Below the pieces are notes generated by a model. The model was given only the letters and a program-made list of their open reading frames with translations. It did not search any database and was not told the origin of the DNA. A program made the position numbers and the translations under genes. A DNA stretch of 64,000 nt, taken from positions 2,773,501 to 2,837,500 of the forward strand of contig NZ_PDJB01000001.1 in the NCBI RefSeq assembly GCF_002563895.1, given 5' to 3'. Within the stretch, counting starts at the first letter, position 1. Each line of letters starts with the position of its first letter. The DNA comes from Pseudomonas lurida (GTDB lineage Bacteria; Pseudomonadota; Gammaproteobacteria; Pseudomonadales; Pseudomonadaceae). Below, piece after piece: positions 1-7,903 of this stretch.

Positions 1-74
1 CTTGCCTGCGATGCAGACAGCTCGGTCCATCAGGTACACCGGGTTGATGCTATCGCAGGCAAGCCAGCTCCCAC
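1..74. repeat. REP doublet (REPIN), left edge of window
   Basis: Inverted arms CTTGCCTGCGAT (1-12) and ATCGCAGGCAAG (52-63) are followed by CCAGCTCCCAC, the typical right half of a Pseudomonas REP pair. The left GTGGGAGC-type end lies outside the window. Nothing else is supported between 75 and 257, which is the space downstream of map. Confidence 0.8.
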
Positions 75-257
75 ATTTGAACCGAGATCGACAGTAAGAA
101 ACCGGTCGGCTCCAAGGCCGCCACGCTGTTGATTTTGATCTTAGGCAGCCCCCAATCACTGTCGGATTACGGGCACACCGAGCTTAGGCGAGGTGCCGAG
201 TGTTGGGGCACGAGCGTTTTTTGCTGGGCCGGTCCCCCAACAACAACCCCACACCGT

Positions 258-1007
258 CTAGGCCTGCAACGTAAACACCTCAAAGCCATCCGCGGTCACT
301 GCCACCGTGTGTTCCCACTGCGCCGACAGGCTGTTGTCCTTGGTGACCACGGTCCACCCATCCTTGAGGCTGCGCACTTTCGAGCTGCCCTGGTTGAGCA
401 TTGGCTCCACGGTAAACACCATGCCTTCACGCAGTTCCAGCCCGGTGCCGGGACGGCCGAAGTGCAGGACCTGCGGTTCTTCGTGCATCTGCCGGCCGAT
501 GCCGTGGCCGCAATACTCGCGTACCACGCTGTAGCCGTTGGCTTGCGCATGGCGCTGGATCGCGTGGCCGATGTCGCCCAGGCGGGCGCCAGGCTTGACC
601 TGGCGGATACCGGCCCACATCGCTTCGAAGGTCATTTCCACGAGGCGCCTGGCCTTGGGGGAAACGGTGCCGATCATGTACATCTTGCTGGAGTCGGCGA
701 TAAAGCCGCCTTTTTCCAGGGTGATGTCGATGTTGATGATGTCGCCGTCCTTGAGGATTTCCTTGGCGCTGGGCATGCCGTGGCACACCACTTCGTTGAT
801 TGAGGTGTTGATGGAGAAGGGGTAGTCGTACTGTCCCAGGCTGGCGGGGCGGGCGTTGAGGTCGTTGCGGATGAAGGCTTCGACGGCGGCGTCCAGCTCC
901 AGGGTCGAGCGGCCGGCGGCGACGAAACCATCGAGCATAGTGAAGACCTGTGCCAGCAGGCGCCCGGCTTCACGCATCACGGCCAGTTGTGCGGCAGTCT
1001 TGATCAT
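258..1007 (-). CDS. map: Type I methionine aminopeptidase
   Basis: Removes the N-terminal methionine from nascent proteins in the cytoplasm as a dinuclear metalloenzyme. The 249 residues cover the pita-bread fold without an N-terminal extension. All catalytic and metal positions of E. coli MetAP can be matched: H76 (NEVVCHGMPS), D94 and D105, H168 and H175 (GHGIGRQMHEEP), E201 (FTVEP) and E232 (QWEHT), so it should be active. ATG at 1007 is preferred over an in-frame TTG at 1010. It overlaps the stop of the upstream ParD-like gene as TGATG, indicating translational coupling. It is not next to rpsB-tsf, where the usual Pseudomonas housekeeping copy lies, so it is probably a second MetAP; that is inference. 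Confidence 0.95.
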   Translation of the reverse strand: MIKTAAQLAVMREAGRLLAQVFTMLDGFVAAGRSTLELDAAVEAFIRNDLNARPASLGQYDYPFSINTSINEVVCHGMPSAKEILKDGDIINIDITLEKGGFIADSSKMYMIGTVSPKARRLVEMTFEAMWAGIRQVKPGARLGDIGHAIQRHAQANGYSVVREYCGHGIGRQMHEEPQVLHFGRPGTGLELREGMVFTVEPMLNQGSSKVRSLKDGWTVVTKDNSLSAQWEHTVAVTADGFEVFTLQA

Positions 1008-1207
1008 CAACTGCGCCCCCGGATCAGGTCTGGCTTGTCCAGCAACAGTTTGTTGATCAACTCGTTGTAGGGCAGGTGGGGGTTGAGTTCTGCGAGCAGC
1101 CCGATCTTGATCCAGAATTCAGCCTGGGCGTTGATGGAGCGGTCCATCGCAGCGCTGGCCAGGCGCAGTTGTTCGTGCAATTGGTCGGTGATCTTGACGA
1201 TGCCCAT
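1007..1207 (-). CDS. ParD-like antitoxin-family protein
   Basis: This 66-residue protein starts MGIVKITDQLHEQLRLASAA and has the short beta strand plus two-helix pattern of ribbon-helix-helix DNA binders. I place it in the ParD-like family (Pfam ParD_like) from the MGIVKI..L...LR..A..M.RSINAQAEFWIKIG pattern. ATG at 1207 was chosen; a GTG three codons upstream (1216) is possible, and neither has a strong ribosome site. Its stop overlaps the map start, so the two form one operon, with no ParE-like toxin next to it. A phased repeat just upstream (1229-1256) is a plausible operator for autoregulation. Family assignment is moderately sure; an antitoxin role is not shown. Confidence 0.8.
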   Translation of the reverse strand: MGIVKITDQLHEQLRLASAAMDRSINAQAEFWIKIGLLAELNPHLPYNELINKLLLDKPDLIRGRS

Positions 1208-1228
1208 GGTGTTCACTGTGCGGTAGGA

Positions 1229-1256
1229 ATATACAAAGCGTATATGTTTCGTATAT
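1229..1256 (-). promoter_or_regulatory. Phased ATATAC/GTATAT operator candidate before the ParD-like gene
   Basis: ATATAC (1229-1234), GTATAT (1240-1245) and GTATAT (1251-1256) start exactly 11 bp apart. The first two form an inverted repeat with a 5-bp spacer. The block lies 22-49 bp upstream of the ATG of the ParD-like gene, where a ribbon-helix-helix autorepressor would be expected to bind. The protein-site link is inferred. Confidence 0.5.
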
Positions 1257-1412
1257 CAATCGTAAACCCCTCGCCGCTAAACGGCGGTTGGCCATTGACT
1301 TGGCCACGGGCCGCCGGTTAGTTTCGTCACATGACATTTCAAGCCTTTCGCAGCCAGCCAAGCATTATTACCGCCATTCCTCATTTGGCGGGATAGCGCA
1401 CGGCTGTACCCA

Positions 1413-1442
1413 AACCCGCCCTAGAGGCGGGTTTTGTTTTTC
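1413..1442 (+). terminator. Rho-independent terminator-like hairpin upstream of the threonine dehydratase gene
   Basis: The 8-bp stem AACCCGCC/GGCGGGTT (1413-1420 and 1426-1433) with loop CTAGA is followed by TTGTTTTT. It sits in the gap between divergent genes, 39 bp before the start codon at 1481, with no annotated gene ending into it on the plus strand. It could end a small RNA or a leader transcript. The rest of the 1257-1412 gap shows only a short CCGCC/GGCGG stem. Confidence 0.75.
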
Positions 1443-1480
1443 CGTCTCCAGGGCCTTTGACAAAAAGCCAGGAGACACCC

Positions 1481-2521
1481 ATGAGCACCTGCACCGCGCC
1501 TTACTCTGCCGACCCGGGACTGCTTGAACATTACGTGAAAAAGATTCTTGCTGCCCCGGTGTACGACCTGGCGGTGCGCACGCCCTTGCAGGCGGCCCCG
1601 GCCTTGTCGGCGCTGCTGGGTAACCAGGTATTGCTCAAGCGCGAAGACTTGCAACCGACCTTTTCCTTCAAGATTCGCGGCGCCTACAACAAGCTGGTGC
1701 AGCTCACGCCTGGGCAGAAAGCGCGTGGCGTCGTCACCGCGTCGGCCGGCAATCACGCCCAGGGCGTGGCCCTGGCGGCGCGGGAGCTGGGGATCGAGGC
1801 GCGCATTGTCATGCCCGCCAGCACCCCTGAGCTCAAGGTGCTGGGCGTGCGTTCACGCGGCGCGCAAGCGGTGCTGCACGGCGCGAGCTTCCCCTTTGCC
1901 CTGGCCCATGCGCTGCAGTTGGCCGAGTCGTCCGGCTGCACCTTCGTCTCGCCGTTCGATGACCCGGACGTAATTGCCGGCCAAGGCACCGTGGCCATGG
2001 AGATCCTGCGCCAACAGCAAGGGCCGTTGGACGCGATCTTCGTGCCGGTGGGCGGCGGTGGCCTGATCGCCGGCATTGCCGCGTACGTCAAATACCTGCG
2101 GCCCGAGGTGCGCATCATCGGCGTCGAACCCGAAGGGTCCAGTTGCCTGTTGGCGGCGCTGCGGGCCGGTGAACGGGTGGTGCTGCCCAGCGTTGACGGG
2201 TTTGCCGACGGCACGGCGGTGGCGCAGGTCGGCGCCTACGGGTTCGAGATCTGCCGGGACTGGGTGGATGAGGTCATCACCGTCAGTAATGACGAACTGT
2301 GCAGCGCCATCAAGCTGATCTACGACGACACACGTTCCATCACCGAGCCGTCCGGCGCGTTGGCAGTCGCCGGCATTCGTCAATACGTGGCCAGCCACAA
2401 TCTGCATGGGCAGACCCTGGTGGCGATCAATTCCGGGGCGAATATCAACTTCGATAGTTTGCGACATGTTGCCGAAAGGGCCGCTGCGCAAGGCGCCGTT
2501 CAATCCCAAGCGCAGGGTTAA
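1481..2521 (+). CDS. Threonine/serine dehydratase, catalytic domain only
   Basis: PLP enzyme deaminating threonine (to 2-oxobutyrate) or serine. ATG 1481 is preceded by AGGAGA at 1470-1475; the upstream in-frame start at 1457 lacks a ribosome site. The 346 residues hold the fold type II core: PLP lysine K64 in FSFKIRGAYN, the substrate loop SAGNHAQG near residue 90 and the phosphate-binding loop PVGGGGLIAG. Biosynthetic IlvA is about 500 residues with C-terminal ACT-like regulatory domains. These are absent here, so feedback inhibition by isoleucine is not expected and a catabolic (TdcB-like) or accessory role is more likely. It appears monocistronic. Confidence 0.9.
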   Translation: MSTCTAPYSADPGLLEHYVKKILAAPVYDLAVRTPLQAAPALSALLGNQVLLKREDLQPTFSFKIRGAYNKLVQLTPGQKARGVVTASAGNHAQGVALAARELGIEARIVMPASTPELKVLGVRSRGAQAVLHGASFPFALAHALQLAESSGCTFVSPFDDPDVIAGQGTVAMEILRQQQGPLDAIFVPVGGGGLIAGIAAYVKYLRPEVRIIGVEPEGSSCLLAALRAGERVVLPSVDGFADGTAVAQVGAYGFEICRDWVDEVITVSNDELCSAIKLIYDDTRSITEPSGALAVAGIRQYVASHNLHGQTLVAINSGANINFDSLRHVAERAAAQGAVQSQAQG

Positions 2522-2671
2522 ACGTTTAATCGACGCGGTTCGACGACGATTCAACGCATGCTGTTTAACGTATATAACCCCGTACAGTGCTTATGAAGAA
2601 AGGTTACAACGAGGGCGGTTTTTGCCGAGTAGGCTTGGGTGTTACAAGCGTCTTCCAAGGTCGGTAAGACG

Positions 2672-2691
2672 TGGCGGGCGAGCGCCCGCCA
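2672..2691 (+). other. GC-rich hairpin in the 5' region of the DUF3509 gene
   Basis: TGGCGGGCGAGCGCCCGCCA is a perfect palindrome about 47 bp upstream of the ATG at 2738. No T tract follows, so it is not a terminator. It could be an mRNA structure or a protein-binding site. The remainder of the 2522-2737 gap holds no gene. Confidence 0.4.
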
Positions 2692-2737
2692 GCTTCATGA
2701 CAATCTGTTGGCAGTCTCAGGAAAGGAGAGGTTGACC

Positions 2738-3007
2738 ATGCTTTCGGAATTAGAACTTCGCAGCATTATTGAAGGAAGTTTCCTGCCCAAACGGTGCGAA
2801 TGCATCAAAGCCGAAGATGCCTCGTTGACGATCAAGGTCTATGACGACCGTGACCGTGATCGGGTGGATCTGGAAGTCAAAGGCATTAACGCGGACAAAC
2901 TCGACAGCAGTCGAGCCATTTGCAACCTGATCACCGGGCTGCGCGAAGACCTCAAGCACACCCACGCACCCGTCCTTCAACGAGCGTCGGAGCGCGGCGT
3001 CTACTAG
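2738..3007 (+). CDS. DUF3509 family small protein
   Basis: Small soluble protein of 89 residues with no signal peptide or membrane segment. The start is set by a strong ribosome site (GGAAAGGAGAGG) 8-10 bp before ATG 2738. The sequence resembles the Pseudomonas-specific DUF3509 family: an N-terminal helix, a PKRCEC motif near residues 17-22 and a charged KVYDDRDRDRVDLEV strand region. Its function is unknown. The stop codon shares the palindrome CTAG (3004-3007) with the stop of the convergent membrane-protein gene. Confidence 0.75.
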   Translation: MLSELELRSIIEGSFLPKRCECIKAEDASLTIKVYDDRDRDRVDLEVKGINADKLDSSRAICNLITGLREDLKHTHAPVLQRASERGVY

Positions 3008-3407
3008 CTGGACGCTTGAGTGTGATGCACCGAAGCCCTGTGGGCCTGGATGAACGCCAGGCCCAATACGGTTTCTGTAACCACCGCCAGCAAGATGCCG
3101 GGTCCCGCATTGCCATTGATCCACTCACTGAACCCTGATGCCGCCAACACAAAGCACCCGGTGATGAACCCGGTGGTCAGCGCGCGGCGTGTGTCTGAAG
3201 GGGGCGCGTGGCGCGCGCGGTAGAATAGAACATGACGCCAATGCCCAGGAACAACGCGGCGTTGCGGCGCGACACCAGCCCGGTGGCGCTGGAGTATTCG
3301 ACGCTCCACAACCACAGCATCAGGTCGGGGCGCAGTCCCCAGATGAGTGCTAAGGCGAAGCAGAGCAGGGCGGTAAAGGTGGCGAGGGTGCGAAAACTCA
3401 ACAGCAT
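3004..3407 (-). pseudogene. Frameshifted four-helix membrane protein
   Basis: ATG 3407 opens a frame beginning MLLSFRTLATFTALLCFALA, with two membrane segments up to GIGVMFYSTARA; it then runs out of frame and stops at 3177. The natural continuation, RHAPPSDTRRALTTGF..., with two more hydrophobic segments, lies in another minus-strand frame and ends at 3004. The junction falls in a CG-repeat tract near 3214-3222 (minus strand ACCGCGCGCGCCACGCG). Removing one GC dinucleotide would restore an open protein of about 133 residues. Either a real inactivating slip or a sequencing error could explain this. No function can be given. Confidence 0.7.
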
Positions 3408-3485
3408 GGCGAATCCTTTCGGCCTTATGACAAGCCCGCAAGACTACGCCTATTTGTGCGGGCCTGGCACCGTTGTTTCAACGCT

Positions 3486-3755
3486 TCAGTTCTGGAAATC
3501 GCAGGCTTCGGACATTTTTCGATAGCTCACGTCTTCCACCTTGCCCGCCTTGTCCAGGAACTTGATATCCGCCTTGATGACCTTGCATTCGTCAGTCGGG
3601 GTTTCGTTCATGGCCAGGACCTTGTCGATGTTCATCGGCAGGCCGTAGTGATAAGGCACCGGTTTGACGGCGGCTGTTTGATCGTCGGCCTGGGCCAGGC
3701 CTGACACAGCCGCCAGTGCAAGGGCGGCACCGAGCATCAACGTGCGCAGTTTCAT
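3486..3755 (-). CDS. DUF2790 secreted small protein
   Basis: 89 residues beginning MKLRTLMLGAALALAAVSGL with a clear Sec signal peptide cleaved after AQA. The mature part matches the Pseudomonas DUF2790 pattern (YHYGLPMNIDKVLA, then TPTDECKVIKADIKFLDKAG and a second Cys near the C-terminus), suggesting a small periplasmic protein with one possible disulfide. ATG 3755 has GGAG about 9 bp upstream; an upstream in-frame start at 3773 would place residues before the signal peptide. The function of the family is unknown. Confidence 0.85.
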   Translation of the reverse strand: MKLRTLMLGAALALAAVSGLAQADDQTAAVKPVPYHYGLPMNIDKVLAMNETPTDECKVIKADIKFLDKAGKVEDVSYRKMSEACDFQN

Positions 3756-3842
3756 GGTGGTTCTCCGCAACAAGTGGGTACAACTTCACTCTCGGCTTGC
3801 GGGATTAACCATCGATTAATGTTTGCCTGGCTGACAAAACCT

Positions 3843-4781
3843 TCATCCAAGCTGGTGGCGGTACGGCAGGTCTGGTCCGGTCTTGCCACACGTCAGCGCG
3901 GCGGCGCGAATGGCGAAGCCCAGCATCGCGTCGATCTGGGCACGCGTGAGCTGTTGCAGGCCCTCGACTGAATCCCGCTGCTGCTCGGTCAGCCAGGCAA
4001 TCAACGCGGCCTGGAAGGTATCACCGGCACCCACCGTATCGGCCATTACCACCTTGACTGCAGGTTGCGACCAGTTGCCGTGCTGGCGGCTGAACACACT
4101 GGCGCCGTCGCCGCCCCGTGTCAGGAAGACCAGCTGGCAACGGTGTTGCAACCAGCCCTGTAGCACGCTTTCCGGCGACTGGTCGGGGTAGAGCAGGTGC
4201 AGGTCCTCGTCGCTGACCTTGATCAGGTCGGCATGCTTGACCAATTCCGCCACGCGGTCGCGCCACAACTGGATATCCGGTTGCGGGTTGAGACGCACGT
4301 TGGGGTCGAGGCTGATCAGGCGTTGGCCACTTTCGCGCCTGACCAGGTTCAGCAGGGTGTCGCCAACCGGTTGCACGACCAGCGAGAACGAGCCCACATG
4401 CAGGCCGCGAATCTCAGCCCCCAGCGCCGGCAGGTGGGCGACTTCCAGCAGCCGATCGGCACAGCCTTCGCCGCGAAAGTTGTATTGCGGTGAACCATTG
4501 GCGCCCACGGCGACCATCGACAAGGTGGTCGGTGCGGCGAATTCCACCAGGAACTGCTCGCTGACCCCTTCATCCTTGAGCACCTGCAGCAAGCGGCGGC
4601 CCAGGAAGTCGGTGGACAAGCCACCGAACAACCCGGCCTCGATGCCCAGCCGGCGCAGCCCCACGGCGACGTTGAACGGCGAGCCGCCGGCAATTGCCTT
4701 GTAGTTGACCTTGGAAGCCTGCCCACTGGCATCTTCCTCGCTGAAAAAATCAAACAGCGCTTCGCCACACACCAGATACAT
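3843..4781 (-). CDS. mtlZ: Fructokinase of the mannitol operon (PfkB family)
   Basis: Phosphorylates fructose formed by mannitol dehydrogenase, feeding it into central metabolism. The 312 residues are typical of PfkB sugar kinases. Signature 1 is seen as GGSPFNVAVGLRRLG (residues 32-46) and signature 2 as DTVGAGDTFQAALIAWL, which includes the catalytic Asp and the anion hole. It is the last gene of the operon, 12 bp after mtlY. The order mtlE-F-G-K-D-Y-Z is the one described for P. fluorescens DSM 50106, which is the basis for the symbol. Confidence 0.92.
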   Translation of the reverse strand: MYLVCGEALFDFFSEEDASGQASKVNYKAIAGGSPFNVAVGLRRLGIEAGLFGGLSTDFLGRRLLQVLKDEGVSEQFLVEFAAPTTLSMVAVGANGSPQYNFRGEGCADRLLEVAHLPALGAEIRGLHVGSFSLVVQPVGDTLLNLVRRESGQRLISLDPNVRLNPQPDIQLWRDRVAELVKHADLIKVSDEDLHLLYPDQSPESVLQGWLQHRCQLVFLTRGGDGASVFSRQHGNWSQPAVKVVMADTVGAGDTFQAALIAWLTEQQRDSVEGLQQLTRAQIDAMLGFAIRAAALTCGKTGPDLPYRHQLG

Positions 4782-4793
4782 AGTCGTTCGCTC

Positions 4794-6275
4794 TTAAAGG
4801 GTTGCCACGTGCTGTTGATAGCGCTCGTAAGCCTGTTGATAGGCGCTGACGCTGGCTGCCACCGGTAGCGTACGGCTGGCGGGGTCGACGCTCACGCATT
4901 TGTCGCACAGGCTGGCCAGGGATTCGCCGGACTGGCTCCAGGCCGCCTGGATGGCCGCGCCCAAGGCTGCGGCTTCGCTTTGTTCGGTGCAGATCACTTC
5001 GGTGTTCATGATATCGGCAACCATCTGCCGCCACACCGGGCTTTTCGAACCCCCGCCGATCAAGCGGATGCTCTGGCTTTGCAGGCCTGTCTGGCGCAGC
5101 AGGTCGAGGCCATAGCGCAGGCCGAAGGTGGTGCCTTCGACCACGGCGCGGCACAGGTTGGCGCGGGTCAGGTTGGTCATGGTCAGGCCGTGCAGGCTGC
5201 CGGTGGCGTGGGGCAGGGCGGGCACGCGCTCGCCGTTGAGGAACGGCAGCATGCTCACACCGTCGGCCCCGATGGGGGCGTGCTCGACCAGCGTATTGAA
5301 CGCGGCCAGGTCGAGGTCGAACAGCTCGCGGATCACCCCGGTGGCGTTGGTCAGGTTCATGGTGCAAATCAATGGCAGCCAACCGCCGCTGGACGAACAG
5401 AAGGTGGCGACCGAGGCTTGCGGGCTGACGTTGGGCTGGTCGGCAAACGCATACACGGTGCCCGACGAGCCCAGGCTCATGGTGATCACGCCCGGAGCTA
5501 TGTTCCCGGTGCCAATGGCGCCCATCATGTTGTCGCCGCCGCCACTGGAGACGATGGCGTTGGGGTTGATGCCCAGGCGTTCGGCGATGGCAGGCAGGAC
5601 GGTGCCAACGGTTTGGTCAGCCTCTATCAACTGCGGCAAGGCGTGTTCCAGGCGACCGCTCGGGTCGATGTGCCTGAGCAGTGCCACATCCCACTCACGG
5701 CTGCGCACGTTGAAATAGCCGGTGCCCGAAGCATCGCCGTACTCGGCGACGGCGCGACCGGTAAGCCAATAGTTGAGGTAGTCGTGGGGCAGCAGGATAT
5801 GCGCGATACGCGCGAAGATGTCCGGGTGTTGTTCGCGGGTCCATAGCAGCTTGGACACGGTGTAGCCGGGCGCAATGGCGACGCCCAGGCGCTCCAGCGA
5901 GCCGTTCTCGCCGCCCAGGTACGCCAGCAGGCGGTCGTTCTCTGGCGCGGTTTCGGTGTCGCACCACAACTTGGCCGGGCGCAGTACGTGGCCTTGGTCA
6001 TCGAGCAATACCAGGCCGTGCTGTTGCCCGGACACGCCGATACCGAGGATGTCCTGGCCATCCACGCCGGCCTGTTGCAGGGCGCGGTGGGTGGCTTCGG
6101 TAAAGGCGTCCAGCCATTCCTGGGTGTGCTGCTCGCGCCGTCCGTTGGCGCCGCTGATCAGTGTGTGGGCTGCGGCGCCGAGGCCGAGTACCTGGCCGCT
6201 GGACGCGTCGAGGACAATGGCCTTGGTGCCTTGGGTACCGCAGTCGATGCCGAGAAACAGGTTTTGCTGGGTCAT
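4794..6275 (-). CDS. mtlY: Xylulokinase of the mannitol/arabitol operon
   Basis: FGGY-family kinase converting D-xylulose (from D-arabitol oxidation) to xylulose 5-phosphate. The 493-residue form starts MTQQNLFLGIDCGTQGTKAI, with the N-terminal ATPase phosphate-1 loop. GGGDNMMGAIGTGN and the adenosine loop LIGGGSKSPVWRQMVADI follow. ATG 6275 is preferred over 6317 because homologues begin there and 6317 directly abuts a REP element with no ribosome site; the signal at 6275 is itself weak. The operon is interrupted just upstream by that REP. Confidence 0.9.
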   Translation of the reverse strand: MTQQNLFLGIDCGTQGTKAIVLDASSGQVLGLGAAAHTLISGANGRREQHTQEWLDAFTEATHRALQQAGVDGQDILGIGVSGQQHGLVLLDDQGHVLRPAKLWCDTETAPENDRLLAYLGGENGSLERLGVAIAPGYTVSKLLWTREQHPDIFARIAHILLPHDYLNYWLTGRAVAEYGDASGTGYFNVRSREWDVALLRHIDPSGRLEHALPQLIEADQTVGTVLPAIAERLGINPNAIVSSGGGDNMMGAIGTGNIAPGVITMSLGSSGTVYAFADQPNVSPQASVATFCSSSGGWLPLICTMNLTNATGVIRELFDLDLAAFNTLVEHAPIGADGVSMLPFLNGERVPALPHATGSLHGLTMTNLTRANLCRAVVEGTTFGLRYGLDLLRQTGLQSQSIRLIGGGSKSPVWRQMVADIMNTEVICTEQSEAAALGAAIQAAWSQSGESLASLCDKCVSVDPASRTLPVAASVSAYQQAYERYQQHVATL

Positions 6276-6318
6276 GAGGATTTGCTCAGCATTATTGTTG
6301 GATTGAAATGCGGTCATG

Positions 6319-6401
6319 GTGGGCGCTGGCTTGCTTGCGATGTGGATCAGTCAGCCATGAAGTGACTGACAGACCGTCATCGCAGGCAAGCCAGCGCCCC
6401 C
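6319..6401. repeat. REPIN between mtlD and mtlY
   Basis: GTGGGCGCTGGCTTGCTTGCGATG at the left and CATCGCAGGCAAGCCAGCGCCC at the right form a long imperfect hairpin inside the operon. It occupies nearly the whole mtlD-mtlY gap, so it could protect upstream mRNA or lower distal gene expression. Confidence 0.85.
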
Positions 6402-6405
6402 CTGG

Positions 6406-7887
6406 TCAAGCCGGTTTCTTCAAGAGACTTTGCAGGGTTTGTGTCACGCCCTTGTCGCGCAAACTCACGAAACACCGCTCGAACGCTGCCACAAACGCAG
6501 GGGAGTTGGGAATAGCCGTGCCAAAAATCTCCTCCACCCCCAGCAAGCGTTTACTGATCAACCCATCATCACTCACCAGCCCCTGGCAAAACGCTGCACG
6601 CGGATCGGGAATCTGGTAGCTCACCCCCTGCTCATCCACGCCCTTGAGGTACAACGCCCAGGCCGCCACCACCAGCGCTGCGCGCTCAGTCTCGCGTCCA
6701 TCGGCAATCAGGCGATTGATGGTCGGCACGGTGAACTTGGGAAACTTCGACGAACCATCCGAGCACACCCGCTCCAGCTGATCGGCAATTGCCTGGTTGG
6801 AGAAGCGGTCCACCAGCGTCTGCTTGTACTCGGTCAAATCGATGCCCGGCACTGGCGCCAGGTTCGGCGTGACGTCCAGGTCCATGTAGGCGCGCATGTA
6901 GGCCACGAACACCGGGTCATTCATGGTCTCGTGCACAAACCGATAACCCTTGAGAAACCCCAGGTAGGTCAGCGCCAGGTGGCTGCCGTTGAGCAGGCCG
7001 ATCTTCATTTCTTCATAAGGCGTGACGTCATCGGTGAACTGCACGCCGACCTTTTCCCAGGCCGGGCGACCGTTGACGAATTTGTCTTCCAGCACCCACT
7101 GCACGAAAGGTTCGCACACCACCGGCCAGGCATCGTCAACGCCGTGATCGTCGTGCAATTGCAGGCGGTGCGCGGTGCTGGTCATCGGTGTAATGCGGTC
7201 GACCATGGCATTCGGGAAGCTCACGTTGGCCTTGATCCAGTCGTGCAGTTCGGCATTGTGCAGGGCCGCGAACGCCAGCAGCGCCTTGCGCGTCACGGCG
7301 CCGTTGTGCGGCAGGTTATCGCAGGACATCACGGTGAACGCCGGGGTGCCGGCAGCGCGGCGTTTGGTCAGGGCGGCGCAGATGAAGCCGAACACGGTTC
7401 TGGGCGCCGTCGGGTGGGCCAGGTCGTGCTGAATCTGCGGCAGGTGCGCCATGAATTCGCCGTTGCTGTCGTCGATGCAGTAGCCGCCTTCGGTGATGGT
7501 CAACGAGACGATGCGAATCTGCGGGCTGGCGAGTTTATCGATCAATGCCTGGGCGCCGTCTTCTGCCAACAGCATGTCGCTGATCGAGCCGATCACGCGC
7601 ACTTCGGTGTCGTCGGTGTCGCCCAGTTCATACAGGGTGAACAGGTAGTCCTGGCCGGCCAGGTCATCGCGGGCCTTGCGGTCCTCGGCACGCAGGCCGA
7701 CGCCGCAGATGCTCCAGTCCAGGCCTTCCCCCGTGTTCATCAACGCATCGGTGTAATACGCCTGGTGCGCACGGTGAAAACCACCGACACCGATATGGGC
7801 GATGCCCTGGCGGGTATCGGCAATGGCATAGGCCGGGATTTTCACGTCCGGCGCCAATTGAGTGAGGTTCTGTTTATTCAGTTTCAT
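6406..7887 (-). CDS. mtlD: Mannitol 2-dehydrogenase
   Basis: NAD-dependent polyol dehydrogenase of the long-chain family, oxidising D-mannitol to fructose (and related polyols such as arabitol). The 493 residues match the family length. The N-terminal Rossmann region includes IAHIGVGGFHRAHQAYY, and the catalytic K-x4-N-x2-H signature is present as KIGLLNGSH near residue 295, as in the characterised P. fluorescens enzyme. ATG 7887 is taken; a GTG one codon upstream is possible. It lies 16 bp after mtlK and is followed by a REP. Confidence 0.95.
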   Translation of the reverse strand: MKLNKQNLTQLAPDVKIPAYAIADTRQGIAHIGVGGFHRAHQAYYTDALMNTGEGLDWSICGVGLRAEDRKARDDLAGQDYLFTLYELGDTDDTEVRVIGSISDMLLAEDGAQALIDKLASPQIRIVSLTITEGGYCIDDSNGEFMAHLPQIQHDLAHPTAPRTVFGFICAALTKRRAAGTPAFTVMSCDNLPHNGAVTRKALLAFAALHNAELHDWIKANVSFPNAMVDRITPMTSTAHRLQLHDDHGVDDAWPVVCEPFVQWVLEDKFVNGRPAWEKVGVQFTDDVTPYEEMKIGLLNGSHLALTYLGFLKGYRFVHETMNDPVFVAYMRAYMDLDVTPNLAPVPGIDLTEYKQTLVDRFSNQAIADQLERVCSDGSSKFPKFTVPTINRLIADGRETERAALVVAAWALYLKGVDEQGVSYQIPDPRAAFCQGLVSDDGLISKRLLGVEEIFGTAIPNSPAFVAAFERCFVSLRDKGVTQTLQSLLKKPA

Positions 7888-7903
7888 CACGAGTCTCGCG
7901 AAA

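Noticed and set aside
1007..1207. Classical ParDE toxin-antitoxin operon
   Set aside because: No ParE/RelE-like toxin is adjacent; the coupled downstream gene is a motif-complete methionine aminopeptidase.
2560..2600. Possible LexA box (CTGT...ACAG) upstream of the DUF3509 gene
   Set aside because: The half-sites are about 20 bp apart rather than in the compact CTGT-N8-ACAG spacing.
2672..2691. Palindrome read as a terminator of the threonine dehydratase gene
   Set aside because: It is 150 bp from the stop codon and no T-run follows; kept only as an unexplained hairpin.
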